This document shows, in pieces, positions 1-9,263 of a DNA stretch of 64,000 bases. The DNA comes from Ilyomonas sp965199845 (GTDB lineage Bacteria; Bacteroidota; Bacteroidia; Chitinophagales; Chitinophagaceae). The stretch spans positions 1-64,000 of the forward strand of contig CBDATZ010000032.1 of the NCBI GenBank assembly GCA_965199845.1, written 5' to 3'. Position numbers and translations under genes: made by a program. Numbering within the stretch: position 1 is the first letter of the stretch; every line of letters begins with the position of its first letter. Below the pieces are notes generated by a model, which had not been told where the DNA came from, made no database searches, and worked only from the letters and a program-made list of their open reading frames with translations.

Positions 1-2
1 TT

Positions 3-566
3 GCCGGCGCAATATTTTTTATTGCTACGCAATACACTTTTCCTGTGTTACGGGCAAATGTTGACAGCGTTTATCCTTTTATGGGTGCCGGTTCTGCCGT
101 GATGGCTGTCGCCATGGCTACAACCACACTCGCGCCTGATTATCGCCTGCTGCCTATGATTAACGGCGGCATTCCGCTTTGGGTATTAACGCTCATCTTT
201 GCGGCTTTCGATTTTACAATAATCGCCAGTGCCAATGCAGGCGTTGGTGTTGCGCATTTGGCGGGTGCAGCAACGGGTTTTGTTTTCATCAAACAAATGC
301 AGAAAGGCAGAGATTGGAGCAACTGGATGAATAATTTATTTGACTGGATAAATAATTTATTTAACCCGGAAAAGAAATACGAAAAAAAACCAATGAAGCA
401 GCAGGTTTTTTACAAATCAGCTAAAAAGCCTTTTGAAAAAGTATCATCGCGTTTTTCGCAGCAAAAATTAGATGAGATTTTAGATAAAATAAACGAAGAT
501 GGTTACGGCTCGCTAAGTAATGATGAAAAAGATTACCTGAGAAAAGCCAGCAAAGAAGACCTCTGA
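3..566 (+). CDS. Rhomboid-family intramembrane protease, C-terminal part (5' end outside window)
   Basis: The reading frame is already open at base 3 and runs to the TGA at 566, so the gene begins left of the window. Visible are hydrophobic helices and the rhomboid signature GVAHLAGAATGF, whose His is the general base of the Ser-His dyad in this membrane protease family. After the last helix comes a charged cytoplasmic tail of about 80 residues, rich in Lys and Glu, common in Bacteroidota rhomboids. The nucleophile region reads GAGSAVMAVA; family members usually have Gly-x-Ser followed by small residues, so the Ser here sits one position later than expected. Activity is therefore uncertain. 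An EEP-family gene follows after 13 bp in the same direction, which suggests co-transcription. Confidence 0.8.
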   Translation, partial: AGAIFFIATQYTFPVLRANVDSVYPFMGAGSAVMAVAMATTTLAPDYRLLPMINGGIPLWVLTLIFAAFDFTIIASANAGVGVAHLAGAATGFVFIKQMQKGRDWSNWMNNLFDWINNLFNPEKKYEKKPMKQQVFYKSAKKPFEKVSSRFSQQKLDEILDKINEDGYGSLSNDEKDYLRKASKEDL

Positions 567-579
567 CAACCCAAACTGA

Positions 580-1701
580 ATGAAGAAATCTTTAAAAGTC
601 TTATGGCGAATTGGTTGTATTGTTTTAGCTGTCGTGTTCCTGTTTTCCTGTTTTACTCAACTTATTCCCGCACGCGTATTTAGTTTTACTGTTTTTTTTG
701 CGCTTTTGTTTCCCTATTTGTTCCTGCTTGTTTTCTTAGTGGCTGTTATTTATTTGTATCTCAACAAAAAATGGTCGCTGTTTTTTTTTATTTTATTGAT
801 ACCCGGATTGTATAACTTCTTTCATGTGGTAGCCATTTCGCCTTCCGTTAGCTGGAAGATGGAAAAAGATACTGCATCAACGCGAATTATGACGTGGAAT
901 GTTTCAGATTTTGTAAACCCGGCGCCGCTTGATTTGCCGGATGCAAAAGAAAGAAGAGAAATCTTAAACACCATTTCACAATACAATCCCGACATCATTT
1001 GCATACAGGAATATTACAATGCCGATAGCAGCCGCGATTTGCCTTCCGAAAAACATGAGTTGGATTCATTGGGCTACAAATACCTTATTTTTTCAAATGA
1101 TCAAAGGTTAGAGACCTTTTTTGGTATTATAGAACGAGGTGTGGCAATTGCCAGTAAAATACCGTTTTTAGACTCCGGGCATTTGCAAATTCGAAGTGAT
1201 TATCATCCTGAGTTTTTAGTGTATGCAGATATTATGATTCACGAAAAACCCGTTCGGATCAATACAGCTCATCTGATGTCTTATTACCTGTTTCCCGATT
1301 CTGCAAAAGGTTATGGAGGAAGAAAGAATGTAGCTAAAAAAATATATACCTACAAACGCGATGTGGAAGCCAAATTGCGCGATGTAGAAAAATTTCACGA
1401 TAAACAAGCAATTCAAATCAGCACGTTCTTGGCAACAAGTCCATACCCGATTGTTTATTGCGGCGACTGTAATGCAACTTCTGCCATGTACAGTTATCGT
1501 ACGCTTAGAGGCGACAAACAAGACGCGTTCTTAAAAGGCGGAAATGGCATCGGCGCCACGTTTTACAACATTGTACCAACGCTCCGTATTGATATGTGTT
1601 TTCCGGATAATAATTTTACGGTTGAACAATGCACCGTTGTTCAACGAAAATTGGGCGACCATTACCCGGTTGTGGCCGACGTAAAATGGAAAGAGCCATA
1701 A
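580..1701 (+). CDS. Membrane-anchored endonuclease/exonuclease/phosphatase (EEP) family protein
   Basis: 373 residues. Three N-terminal hydrophobic segments (about 9-30, 35-62 and 67-85) would anchor the protein in the inner membrane. An EEP (DNase I-like) domain follows from about residue 100: TWNVSDF, the metal-binding Glu in DIICIQEYY, GDCN at 295-298, LRID at 335-338 and the terminal GDH at 359-361, which carries the catalytic His. The family hydrolyses phosphodiester or phosphoester bonds with Mg2+; the substrate cannot be read from the sequence. The next gene is a paralogue of the same architecture, and such pairs are frequent in Chitinophagaceae. ATG at 580 is 13 bp past the rhomboid stop and starts directly before the first membrane segment. 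Confidence 0.8.
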   Translation: MKKSLKVLWRIGCIVLAVVFLFSCFTQLIPARVFSFTVFFALLFPYLFLLVFLVAVIYLYLNKKWSLFFFILLIPGLYNFFHVVAISPSVSWKMEKDTASTRIMTWNVSDFVNPAPLDLPDAKERREILNTISQYNPDIICIQEYYNADSSRDLPSEKHELDSLGYKYLIFSNDQRLETFFGIIERGVAIASKIPFLDSGHLQIRSDYHPEFLVYADIMIHEKPVRINTAHLMSYYLFPDSAKGYGGRKNVAKKIYTYKRDVEAKLRDVEKFHDKQAIQISTFLATSPYPIVYCGDCNATSAMYSYRTLRGDKQDAFLKGGNGIGATFYNIVPTLRIDMCFPDNNFTVEQCTVVQRKLGDHYPVVADVKWKEP

Positions 1702-1731
1702 CATACAAACTGCTTCCTTTACTTTTACAAT

Positions 1732-2847
1732 ATGGCGGGTGCTTTCAGAAATATCACACGAAAATTTATTTTTTTTCTCACGCTGATTTGTTGTGTGATT
1801 TACGGTGCTGCCTGTGTAGTTCCTTTTATCAGTCCTGAATCGTGGTGGATTACCGGTTTTTTAGGCCTCGCTTTTCCTTATTTGGCTACGCTTTTAATTT
1901 TTGTAATTATCTTTTGGCTGATTGTAAAGCCGCGCTACGCCTTGCTTCCACTGTTTATTTTTGCACTTGGCTTCAAGCAACTGAATGTATTATTTGGCAT
2001 TCATTTTAACAGCTTTAAAGACGAAAAACCGGCGGGCAGTTTACGTATTGTAGACTGGAATGTTGGCAATATGTACGGGCTTAGCAGCAACAAAGACACA
2101 CGCAAACACAATCGCACAGAAATTGCCGGCGCTATATTAAAACTCAATCCCGATATTATATGTCTCCAGGAATTTAATCATTCCCTTACGCAAGGCGAAG
2201 AAGCCGATAACATCGGTTTATTTTCTCCGCAATATCCATATCATTATTTCTCGAAAGATGTGAACCGTAAAAACGGGTTCTATCAATACGGTTCTATTAT
2301 TTTTTCCAAATACCCGATTGTTGATACCGGCAAAATCAAGTATCCGCATTTCAGTTACGAAAGCCTGATTTATACCGATCTGAAAATAGGCAGCGATACC
2401 ATCCGCGTTTATACAACGCACTTGCAATCGTTTAAATTTTCGGGCGAAGATTATGCTGATATGGATAAAGTTGATAATGCAAATGAACAAGCTTTGGAAG
2501 CTTCTAAAAACATCATATCAAAAATGAAAATTGCGTTTAAGCGCCGGAGCGGCCAAGCTGATGTGGTGAACAAAGAAATCAATATCTGTCCGCATTCTTC
2601 TTTGCTGTGTGGCGATTTTAATGATGTTCCCAATTCGTACACTTATTTTACAATACGAGGCTTGCGGCAGGATGCGTTTTTGAAAAAGGATTTTGGCATC
2701 GGCAAAAGTTTTAATGCGCTTGCGCCAACGCTTCGTATTGATTATATTTTGCCGGATACGACTTTCCAGGTTCAGCAATTTGATATGGTTGATGAAGATT
2801 TAAGCGACCACACCATGCTGGTATCTGATGTTTCGCTGCGCAAATAA
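1732..2847 (+). CDS. Second membrane-anchored EEP-family protein (tandem paralogue)
   Basis: 371 residues with the same plan as the preceding gene: about three N-terminal membrane helices, then an EEP domain. Motifs are VDWNVGN, DIICLQEFN with the metal Glu, CGDFND at about 293-298, LRID, and LSDH at 357-360 with the catalytic His. Its motifs are nearer the family consensus (GDFND, SDH) than those of the upstream copy (GDCNA, GDH). The gap between the two genes is 30 bp, so they are probably one transcript. The tandem arrangement and shared length indicate local duplication followed by divergence. Substrate unknown; a phosphodiesterase-type hydrolase with its active site at the membrane surface is the safest description. 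Confidence 0.8.
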   Translation: MAGAFRNITRKFIFFLTLICCVIYGAACVVPFISPESWWITGFLGLAFPYLATLLIFVIIFWLIVKPRYALLPLFIFALGFKQLNVLFGIHFNSFKDEKPAGSLRIVDWNVGNMYGLSSNKDTRKHNRTEIAGAILKLNPDIICLQEFNHSLTQGEEADNIGLFSPQYPYHYFSKDVNRKNGFYQYGSIIFSKYPIVDTGKIKYPHFSYESLIYTDLKIGSDTIRVYTTHLQSFKFSGEDYADMDKVDNANEQALEASKNIISKMKIAFKRRSGQADVVNKEINICPHSSLLCGDFNDVPNSYTYFTIRGLRQDAFLKKDFGIGKSFNALAPTLRIDYILPDTTFQVQQFDMVDEDLSDHTMLVSDVSLRK

Positions 2848-2970
2848 AACGAAAAATGTAAAATTCATCAGACAGTTTTCTTGTTGAAAATGCGGTTATT
2901 TTACTTAATTTTCTAATTCCCGATATTCATAACATCTTCTCAAATCCCTATCCCGGCTTATCTTCGCGCT

Positions 2971-4473
2971 ATGCTGAAAGTATATAATTCATTAACACGT
3001 CAGAAGGAAGAATTTAATACGATTGTAGAAGGATATGTCGGCATGTACGTGTGCGGACCAACTGTGAGTGGCGAAAGTCATTTGGGTCATGCGCGGCCTT
3101 ATATAACGTTTGATATTGTGAACCGTTACTTACAACATTTGGGTTATAAAGTTCGCTATGTGCGTAACATAACGGATGCCGGTCATTTTGAAGAAGAAGG
3201 TCGGGAAGCAGAAGATAAAATCAGTAAAAAAGCTGTGATTGAAAAACTGGAACCTATGGAACTGGTTCAAAAATATACCAACCTGTTTCATTGGGGAATG
3301 GAGCAATTCAATACACTTTCTCCGAATATAGAACCTACCGCCACCGGGCATATTGTTGAGCAAATAGAAATGATTAAAAAAATCATGGCAGATGGATATG
3401 CTTACGAAGTAAACGGCTCAGTGTATTTTGACGTAAAAAAATACGATGAAGACTTTACGCCAAAAGGCTTGCCGTATGGAATTTTAAGTGGCCGCGTTTT
3501 AGAAGAAATGATTGAAACAACCCGCGAACTCGACAACCAGGCAGAAAAACATAATAAAGCCGATTTTGCTCTTTGGAAAAATGCACCTCCGGAACATATT
3601 ATGCGCTGGCAAAGCCCCTGGGGTGAAGGTTTTCCGGGCTGGCATATTGAATGTTCGGCGATGAGTACAAAATATTTGGGTGAACAGTTTGATATTCACG
3701 GCGGCGGTATGGATTTGCAGTTTCCTCATCACGAATGCGAAATTGCGCAAAGCGCAGTTTGCAATGGTGAAATGGCGGCGCGTTACTGGATTCATAACAA
3801 TATGATTACCATTAACGGGCGTAAGATGGGAAAGAGTTATAACAACGTGATTAAACTAAGCGAAATGTTTAGCGGCAATCACCCGATGTTAGAGCAGGCT
3901 TATCACCCGATGACTATACGGTTTTTTATTTTACAAACACATTACCGCAGTCCGCTCGATTTTAGTAATGAAGCTTTACAAGCCGCCGAAAAAGGCTTGA
4001 AGCGTTTGTGGGAAGCGTATGAAAATCTGAAAAAATTATCCGTTATCAGCCAGCAGCCAGCCATTGATATTGAACTGGATACGAAATGCAGAAAACTATT
4101 AAGCCAATTGGATGAATTTATACAAGATGATTTCAATACGGCAAAAGTGATGGCGAATTTGTTTGAATTGGTGCCGGTAATAAATGGATTGAGAGATAAG
4201 CATCTTTCTGCTGATGCCATTAGTGGAAATACCTTACAGGAAATGAAAGACAAACTCAAAATTTTTATTGAAGATATTCTGGGTTTAAAAGATATAAAGC
4301 CTGCCAACTCCTACCAGGTTGATGGCATTATGGACTTACTGATTGACCTGCGCCAACAGGCAAAACAAGAAAAGAATTACGCGATGAGCGATTCTATTCG
4401 TAAACGTCTCAGCACACTTGGCATTCAGTTAAAAGATGAAAAAGACGGAAGCATGAGATATACAATCGGGTAA
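2971..4473 (+). CDS. cysS: Cysteine--tRNA ligase
   Basis: 500 residues. This class I aminoacyl-tRNA synthetase charges tRNA-Cys in the cytoplasm. The zinc-site Cys28 precedes the HIGH-type motif HLGH at 37-40. The other Zn ligands lie in HIECSAMS and FPHHECE, and the KMSKS-type loop is KMGKS at 285-289. The C-terminal third is the helical DALR/anticodon-binding region. Length is normal for Bacteroidota. A TATCTTCG stretch 4 bp before the ATG is close to the Bacteroidota -7 element TAnnTTTG, so the mRNA may have a very short leader. The gene is intact and provides a good contrast with the broken genes nearby. Confidence 0.97.
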   Translation: MLKVYNSLTRQKEEFNTIVEGYVGMYVCGPTVSGESHLGHARPYITFDIVNRYLQHLGYKVRYVRNITDAGHFEEEGREAEDKISKKAVIEKLEPMELVQKYTNLFHWGMEQFNTLSPNIEPTATGHIVEQIEMIKKIMADGYAYEVNGSVYFDVKKYDEDFTPKGLPYGILSGRVLEEMIETTRELDNQAEKHNKADFALWKNAPPEHIMRWQSPWGEGFPGWHIECSAMSTKYLGEQFDIHGGGMDLQFPHHECEIAQSAVCNGEMAARYWIHNNMITINGRKMGKSYNNVIKLSEMFSGNHPMLEQAYHPMTIRFFILQTHYRSPLDFSNEALQAAEKGLKRLWEAYENLKKLSVISQQPAIDIELDTKCRKLLSQLDEFIQDDFNTAKVMANLFELVPVINGLRDKHLSADAISGNTLQEMKDKLKIFIEDILGLKDIKPANSYQVDGIMDLLIDLRQQAKQEKNYAMSDSIRKRLSTLGIQLKDEKDGSMRYTIG

Positions 4474-4690
4474 AAAAAGCCGGTTACAGGTAAAAGGAAA
4501 GCTTATGGCTTTCCTTTTGTTTTTAAATTTTTTTAATCCTTCTCTCATAAATATTCAAAAAAATCCGCAAAACTTAGAAAACTGTATAATCAAATCAATT
4601 TACCAATCAATAACAATAAATCCCGTTTTCAATTTTAATCTCTCTTATAAAACTGAAATTTTACTTTTAGCCATTCAATATACAACTGCA

Positions 4691-6514
4691 ATGAAGCAAC
4701 ACTTTAAAACTGCCTTTCTTTCTATTCTCTCTTTCAGTTCCACTATCATCCTTTTAGCACAGCCCGGATCGCCTGATCTTTCGTTTGGCAACAATGGAAC
4801 ACTTAAAGATTTAACCCGGCAATCTTACGAAAAAGCTATTGTTTGTTTAGCCAATAAACATATACTCATTGGCAGCAGCGGCTTTTATAACGGTTACAAT
4901 ACTTTCCTGGTAGATTGCTTGTTGCCAAATGGTAAAAAAGATTCTTCTTTTGGTGTTAATGGAACTGCGTTTATCCAGTTTTCGCAATTTATGTTCTCTT
5001 TTTCTGCCAGCGCACAAATCAACAGCCTGGCTGTTTTACCAAATGGCAGAATTATAGCCGCCGGTTATGGAACGGCTTCAGGTATTAATGGAAATATAGC
5101 TCTTGCTGCGCTAAATTCCAATGGGACGCCCGATACCACATTTGGTAAAAAAGGAACTTTATTAACCGGCTTCGATGGTAACGAAACCGTGAATGCCATT
5201 GCTCTTCAGGCAGATGGCAAAATAGTAGTTGGTGGAAGAGCCACCCAGCCATTTTCTCAGGATGGTAGTCATTTTTTTGTTGCCCGTTTTCTGCCTGATG
5301 GTTCTAAAGATGCCAGCTTTGGTAACGGCGGAATTTTGTTGAGTAACAGCATAGGCAGCGTCAATACAATTGTAATTCAAAAAGATAAAAAAATTGTTGC
5401 CGGCGGTTACAATAACAGCCAGACAGGCGTAAACTTTCACTTGGAGCGTTATATATCAAATGGCAGTTACGATAAAAGTTTCGGTTCCGAAGGTATCATA
5501 AGCAGTTCTGTTAATGATGGTAGTCTGAGTTATATCAACGACGTTATTTTACAAAAAGATCAAAAGATAGTTGTTGCCGGCAGAACCATATTTAATGGTT
5601 TGCAAACTTTTACGGTTGCGCGTTACAATACAAATGGCGGCTTTGATAATAGTTTTGGTAATAAAGGTATTGTTACCACTGAATTTCCTCAAAAGATCGG
5701 AAATGCTGTAGAAGTTTTAATAACGGGTGAAAAGGAAAATAAAATTGTGGTAGCCGGAAGCAATTATGCAAATCCATACGGAGGTACAATTGTTGTTGCC
5801 GCTTATAATAACAATGGAGATTTAGATACCACATTCGGCACCGGCGGCATTACAATGACCAAATTGGAAGGATCTGATTTTATTAATGCCAGTTCTTTGC
5901 AACCCGATGGCAGAATCGTTGTATTGGGTAATGATCAGACACCTTTTTATCCGGCTTCCCGTGCGCTTGCGAGCTACAATGGATATCCGCAAAAAAAATC
6001 GCTTTTTGTAATAGCCAAACGCTGGCTTCAAAATCATAATATCTCATGGAATGGTTTACCGGCTTCAGATAATATAGCTTATTATATTGTTGAACAAAGC
6101 AAAAATGGTGTAACCGGTTTTACACAAATAGCCAAAATATCCGGCACCAATCATCAAACTGATTATAGCACCATTAACAGTCATCTTTTGCAAGGTGCTA
6201 ATTATTACAGGATAAAAGCAGTAAGCAACGGCGGCGCCATTACATATAGCGAGGTAGTAAGCGTTGATAATTTTATTTCCTTGTTTACTTTATATCCAAA
6301 TCCTGCAAAAGATTACATTAGTGTTTATGGTTTACCGGTTGGTAAAATGGTTAACCTGAGCTTTTGCGATGCAGCAGGAAATGTATTGGCTAAAGGTGTA
6401 AGCAATGGTAATAATCAATATCGGTTTCAAATTACGAATACGAAACCAGGCACATATTATATCGGCATAACAGCAGATGGCAAAACAAATAAGATGATGT
6501 TTTTGAAACAATAG
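4691..6514 (+). CDS. Secreted delta-60 repeat protein with T9SS type A sorting domain
   Basis: 607 residues from ATG 4691. The frame is open back to 4505, but only the 4691 start gives a proper signal peptide (MKQHFKTAFLSILS...LLAQ), so the 62 upstream codons are rejected. The body holds about seven delta-60 repeats of the form 'NGxxDxxFGxxG ... ILQxDxKIVVAG', expected to form a beta-propeller-like surface domain. A fibronectin-like segment follows. The final 75 residues begin LYPNPAKDYISVYG and end in a Lys-rich strand, the type A C-terminal domain that directs export through the type IX secretion system and anchoring at the cell surface. Ligand or substrate is unknown. A strong hairpin follows the stop. 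Confidence 0.85.
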   Translation: MKQHFKTAFLSILSFSSTIILLAQPGSPDLSFGNNGTLKDLTRQSYEKAIVCLANKHILIGSSGFYNGYNTFLVDCLLPNGKKDSSFGVNGTAFIQFSQFMFSFSASAQINSLAVLPNGRIIAAGYGTASGINGNIALAALNSNGTPDTTFGKKGTLLTGFDGNETVNAIALQADGKIVVGGRATQPFSQDGSHFFVARFLPDGSKDASFGNGGILLSNSIGSVNTIVIQKDKKIVAGGYNNSQTGVNFHLERYISNGSYDKSFGSEGIISSSVNDGSLSYINDVILQKDQKIVVAGRTIFNGLQTFTVARYNTNGGFDNSFGNKGIVTTEFPQKIGNAVEVLITGEKENKIVVAGSNYANPYGGTIVVAAYNNNGDLDTTFGTGGITMTKLEGSDFINASSLQPDGRIVVLGNDQTPFYPASRALASYNGYPQKKSLFVIAKRWLQNHNISWNGLPASDNIAYYIVEQSKNGVTGFTQIAKISGTNHQTDYSTINSHLLQGANYYRIKAVSNGGAITYSEVVSVDNFISLFTLYPNPAKDYISVYGLPVGKMVNLSFCDAAGNVLAKGVSNGNNQYRFQITNTKPGTYYIGITADGKTNKMMFLKQ

Positions 6515-6524
6515 TCAATCGGTC

Positions 6525-6574
6525 ATAAAATATAAAGGAGAATCTTTACTTGAAGATTCTCCTTTATATTTTAT
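6525..6574. terminator. Bidirectional intrinsic terminator
   Basis: A perfect 22-bp inverted repeat (6525-6546 and 6553-6574) with a 6-nt loop lies between the convergent stops of the delta-60 protein and the receiver-domain gene. The outer part of the stem is A/T-rich, giving a U-tract in either direction. Confidence 0.85.
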
Positions 6575-6602
6575 ACTTTACCTTCAGTCAATACCAATTC
6601 AA

Positions 6603-6968
6603 TTACACACTTTCGACATTGATATAAGAATTGATAAGTTGCGTTATTTCGTGTAATGATGTATTTGTTTCAAAAAAATCGTCGGCGCATCCGTCTTTCA
6701 ATTCTTTTATAGAATTAAAAACAGAAGAAAACAGGATAATGGGAATTTTATCAGCAAACCTGTTTTTAATCTGTTTGCATATACTTCTTCCATCTTCTTC
6801 TTTCAATTTTACATCAAGCAAAATTACATCCGGCAACGTAGTTTCTAAAGCTGTAAAAATGGTTTGTGAACCCGAAAATGTCCTGACGTTAAATCTCCTT
6901 GCAGTAAGCCATTTATTTAATGACAATAAAATATCAAAATCATTGGCTACAATATATATCGTTTTCAA
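6603..6968 (-). CDS. Stand-alone response-regulator receiver protein
   Basis: 121 residues, a single CheY-like receiver domain with no output domain. The phospho-acceptor is Asp52 in VILLDVKL, and the switch Ser is in ILFSS (residue 81 or 82). Two positions are degenerate. The acidic pocket reads Ala-Asn-Asp at 8-10 instead of two acidic residues, and the conserved Lys after beta-5 is Thr101 (DDFFETN). Phosphorylation may thus be weak, or the protein may act as an adaptor. No kinase is adjacent on the same strand; the nearest sensor genes lie 3.1 kb away (10.1-15.2 kb), also leftward. Predicted cytoplasmic. Confidence 0.8.
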   Translation of the reverse strand: MKTIYIVANDFDILLSLNKWLTARRFNVRTFSGSQTIFTALETTLPDVILLDVKLKEEDGRSICKQIKNRFADKIPIILFSSVFNSIKELKDGCADDFFETNTSLHEITQLINSYINVESV

Positions 6969-7356
6969 ATAAAATTTTAGTATAATATGAAAACATTATG
7001 CCAGTAATAAAAAATCAGATCCTTATAAGCCGTTTATTATTTTATCAACTTTGGATAGTAAGATAAATATTTACATGAACGTATTGTAAAATAAGGATTT
7101 GTGTTACAATCACATCAAAACATAAGGCTTGTTTTATTTTTTGCCTTACAAACAGGTAATAATTGTCTTGTGTGCAGCACTTATAGTAAACAGGAAGTCA
7201 AGTAAAGAAGCGAAGATTTTTTATTCTAAATCGAAAGCAATGGTTATAAACAATTCATCATCTTATCATTTTATTTATATAATTTATTAGCGTTGAATTG
7301 AATAACTAATTTTAGCTTTACATAAGCATTCATTTCTACTAATAAATTTGTTAGCT
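6969..7356. other. Intergenic region between receiver gene and ssb
   Basis: 388 bp of AT-rich DNA between divergently transcribed genes. No coding potential was seen. It must hold both promoters. A TAATTTTA sequence about 45 bp upstream of ssb resembles the Bacteroidota -7 element with one mismatch, but the -33 element is not clear. A loose hairpin of AAGGC/GCCTT lies near 7130-7155. Confidence 0.4.
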
Positions 7357-7791
7357 ATGAGAGGTGTAAACAAAGTAGTGTTGATAGGAAATCTTGGTAA
7401 GGACCCGGACCTTCAGTATTTAGATGGAAATATTGGTGTTGCGAAATTTCCTCTTGCCACAACAGAAACCTATAAAGACAAAGGCGGTAAGCTGGTATCG
7501 CAAACAGAATGGCATACCGTTGTTTTATGGCGCGGACTTGCCGAGCTGGCGCAAAAATACCTGCACAAAGGCAGCCTGATTTATGTAGAAGGAAGATTGC
7601 GTACCCGAAGCTGGGAAGATAAAGAAGGTAATAAAAAGTTTGCAACTGAAGTTGTTTGCGACAACCTGATTATGCTTGAAAAGCGCAGCGAATTCAATAC
7701 GAATAACAAACCGCATTTAACAAGCGAACCTGAAAATTTTACGGGCGAAGAACCTCCGTTGCCCGATTTGTCGGAAGAACTTCCTTTCTGA
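7357..7791 (+). CDS. ssb: Single-stranded DNA-binding protein
   Basis: 144 residues from ATG 7357; the TTG nine bases upstream is a worse start because family members begin M-x-G-V-N-K. The OB-fold occupies residues 1-105 (GVNKVVLIGNLGKDP, TEWHTVVLWRGLAELA, KGSLIYVEGRLRTRSW). A short acidic linker and the tip PDLSEELPF follow, the usual docking tail for replication and repair partners. It coats ssDNA as a tetramer during replication, repair and recombination. ssb followed by gldE and gldD is a conserved Bacteroidota order, which supports the assignment of the damaged gene downstream. Confidence 0.95.
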   Translation: MRGVNKVVLIGNLGKDPDLQYLDGNIGVAKFPLATTETYKDKGGKLVSQTEWHTVVLWRGLAELAQKYLHKGSLIYVEGRLRTRSWEDKEGNKKFATEVVCDNLIMLEKRSEFNTNNKPHLTSEPENFTGEEPPLPDLSEELPF

Positions 7792-7894
7792 TAGTTTGTG
7801 AACAAAATTGGGTAAAAACAAAGGTTGTTTTACAAAGCGGCCAATGTGTTTGTTTAAGGTAATCCAGTAATATTGTAATCAAATAAATTCTGCA

Positions 7895-9249
7895 TTGGAA
7901 CCTCCGCTAAGTTTGAATGGTTTACATAGCATATTAGGAGCGGCAGCCTTTACGAACCAGGGAACGACAGTCATGATTATCATCCTGTTGTTGCTCTTGT
8001 TTATTTCTTTTTCGGCAGCCGGTTCTGAAGTCGCTTTTTTTTCGCTCACTTATAAAGACATCAATCTGCTGAAAACCAAGCAGCAACATGCTTATAAGCG
8101 TGTGATTGATCTATTGGAGAATCCCAAGGTTTTACTTGCTTCTTTACAGATTGCCAAAGTAACGGTGAATATATTTATCATCGTTATTGCCAATTATCCT
8201 CATCAATTCCATTTCGTTCAGTTTTCGCAGGCAGGCGATTTTCTGGTTAAGTTTCTTAGTGATCGCTTCTGTCCGTCATTATCCTGTTTTGCGAAGTGCT
8301 TGCCTAAGACTATACGCCAATTATCACAGTATCCGTTTTGCGAAAGACTTCGGCTTTATAACCGAAGCGACTGTATCTCGTGTTTAACCGCGTTGGAAAC
8401 TGGATGGTACAAAGTTCGGAAGCGAGGCTACGGAAAAAAGGCTCGCCGGTAAAGAAAAACAATTATTCACAGTCGGAAGAGATTTCGCACGCCATTGATA
8501 AAACTTATCCTGAGGGCAAGGTAGAGGAAAAAGATATTTTACTTAGGTATCTTAAAATTCGGAAACATCACCGTAAAACAGGTGATGCAAACAAGGCTTG
8601 GATGTGCAGCGGTATCGAATTTCGTACATCGTTTGACCGACCTGATTAACCATGGTGGAAAACCTGCATTTCAGCCGACTGCCTGTTTACAACGATAACC
8701 TCGATAAAATTGAAGGAATTATTCATACAAAAGACCTTGTTGCTTTATCTTAAATGAAGCGCCGTCGTTCGATTGGCATTCGCTGATGCGGCCGCCGTAT
8801 TTTGTTCACGAACAGTAAATTGATAGAAGATCTGCTGCAGGAGTTTCGGCAAAAGCATATTCATTTTGCCATTGTGGTAGATGAGTTTGGCGGCACCAGT
8901 GGCATTGTAAACGTTAGAAGATGTGCTGGAAGAAATTATTGGTGATATTCATGATGAGTTTGATGAAGAAGAAGCGCATTACCGAAAGCTGGATGATAAC
9001 AATTATGTCTTCGATGGCAGCGTTATGATAAGCGATGTGGCTAAAGTTATGCATTTGCCCGAAGACACGTTTGATAAAGCAAAAGGCGGCAGTGAATCGT
9101 TAGCTGGTTTGGTACTGGAAATTACCGGTTATATACCGCAGGAAAATACCGTTGTTTCCGCCGGCGATTTTGATTTTACAGTAACTGATATCAAAAGAAA
9201 TCGTTTGCAAAAAGTGATGGTTACCATCAAACCTCAAAACATCAGTTAA
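7895..9249 (+). pseudogene. gldE: gldE, CNNM/CBS-domain gliding-motility protein, multiply frameshifted
   Basis: The pieces together spell a GldE-type protein but fall in different frames. They are an N-terminal membrane part (7895-8200) with SGSEVAFF-like AGSEVAFFSLT; then NSISFSF...FLVIASV in another frame (8187-8280); ILFCEVL and YANYHSIRFAKDFGF after further shifts; a linker EEISHAIDKTYPEGKVEEKD (about 8470-8540); CBS motifs DNLDKIEGIIHTKDL (about 8690-8740) and IHFAIVVDEFGGTSGIV (about 8850-8910); and a C-terminal transporter-associated domain from 8923 to 9249. At least five frameshifts are required. The putative start is TTG at 7895. GldE is a membrane protein linked to gliding and T9SS function. 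Neighbours ssb and gldD are intact. The cause is either real inactivation or clustered indel errors in this 1.3-kb stretch. Confidence 0.8.
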
Positions 9250-9263
9250 GCTGTAAAGAAGTG

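Noticed and set aside
4505..4690. Upstream start for the delta-60 protein
   Set aside because: The extra 62 residues are not signal-like and would bury the true signal peptide.
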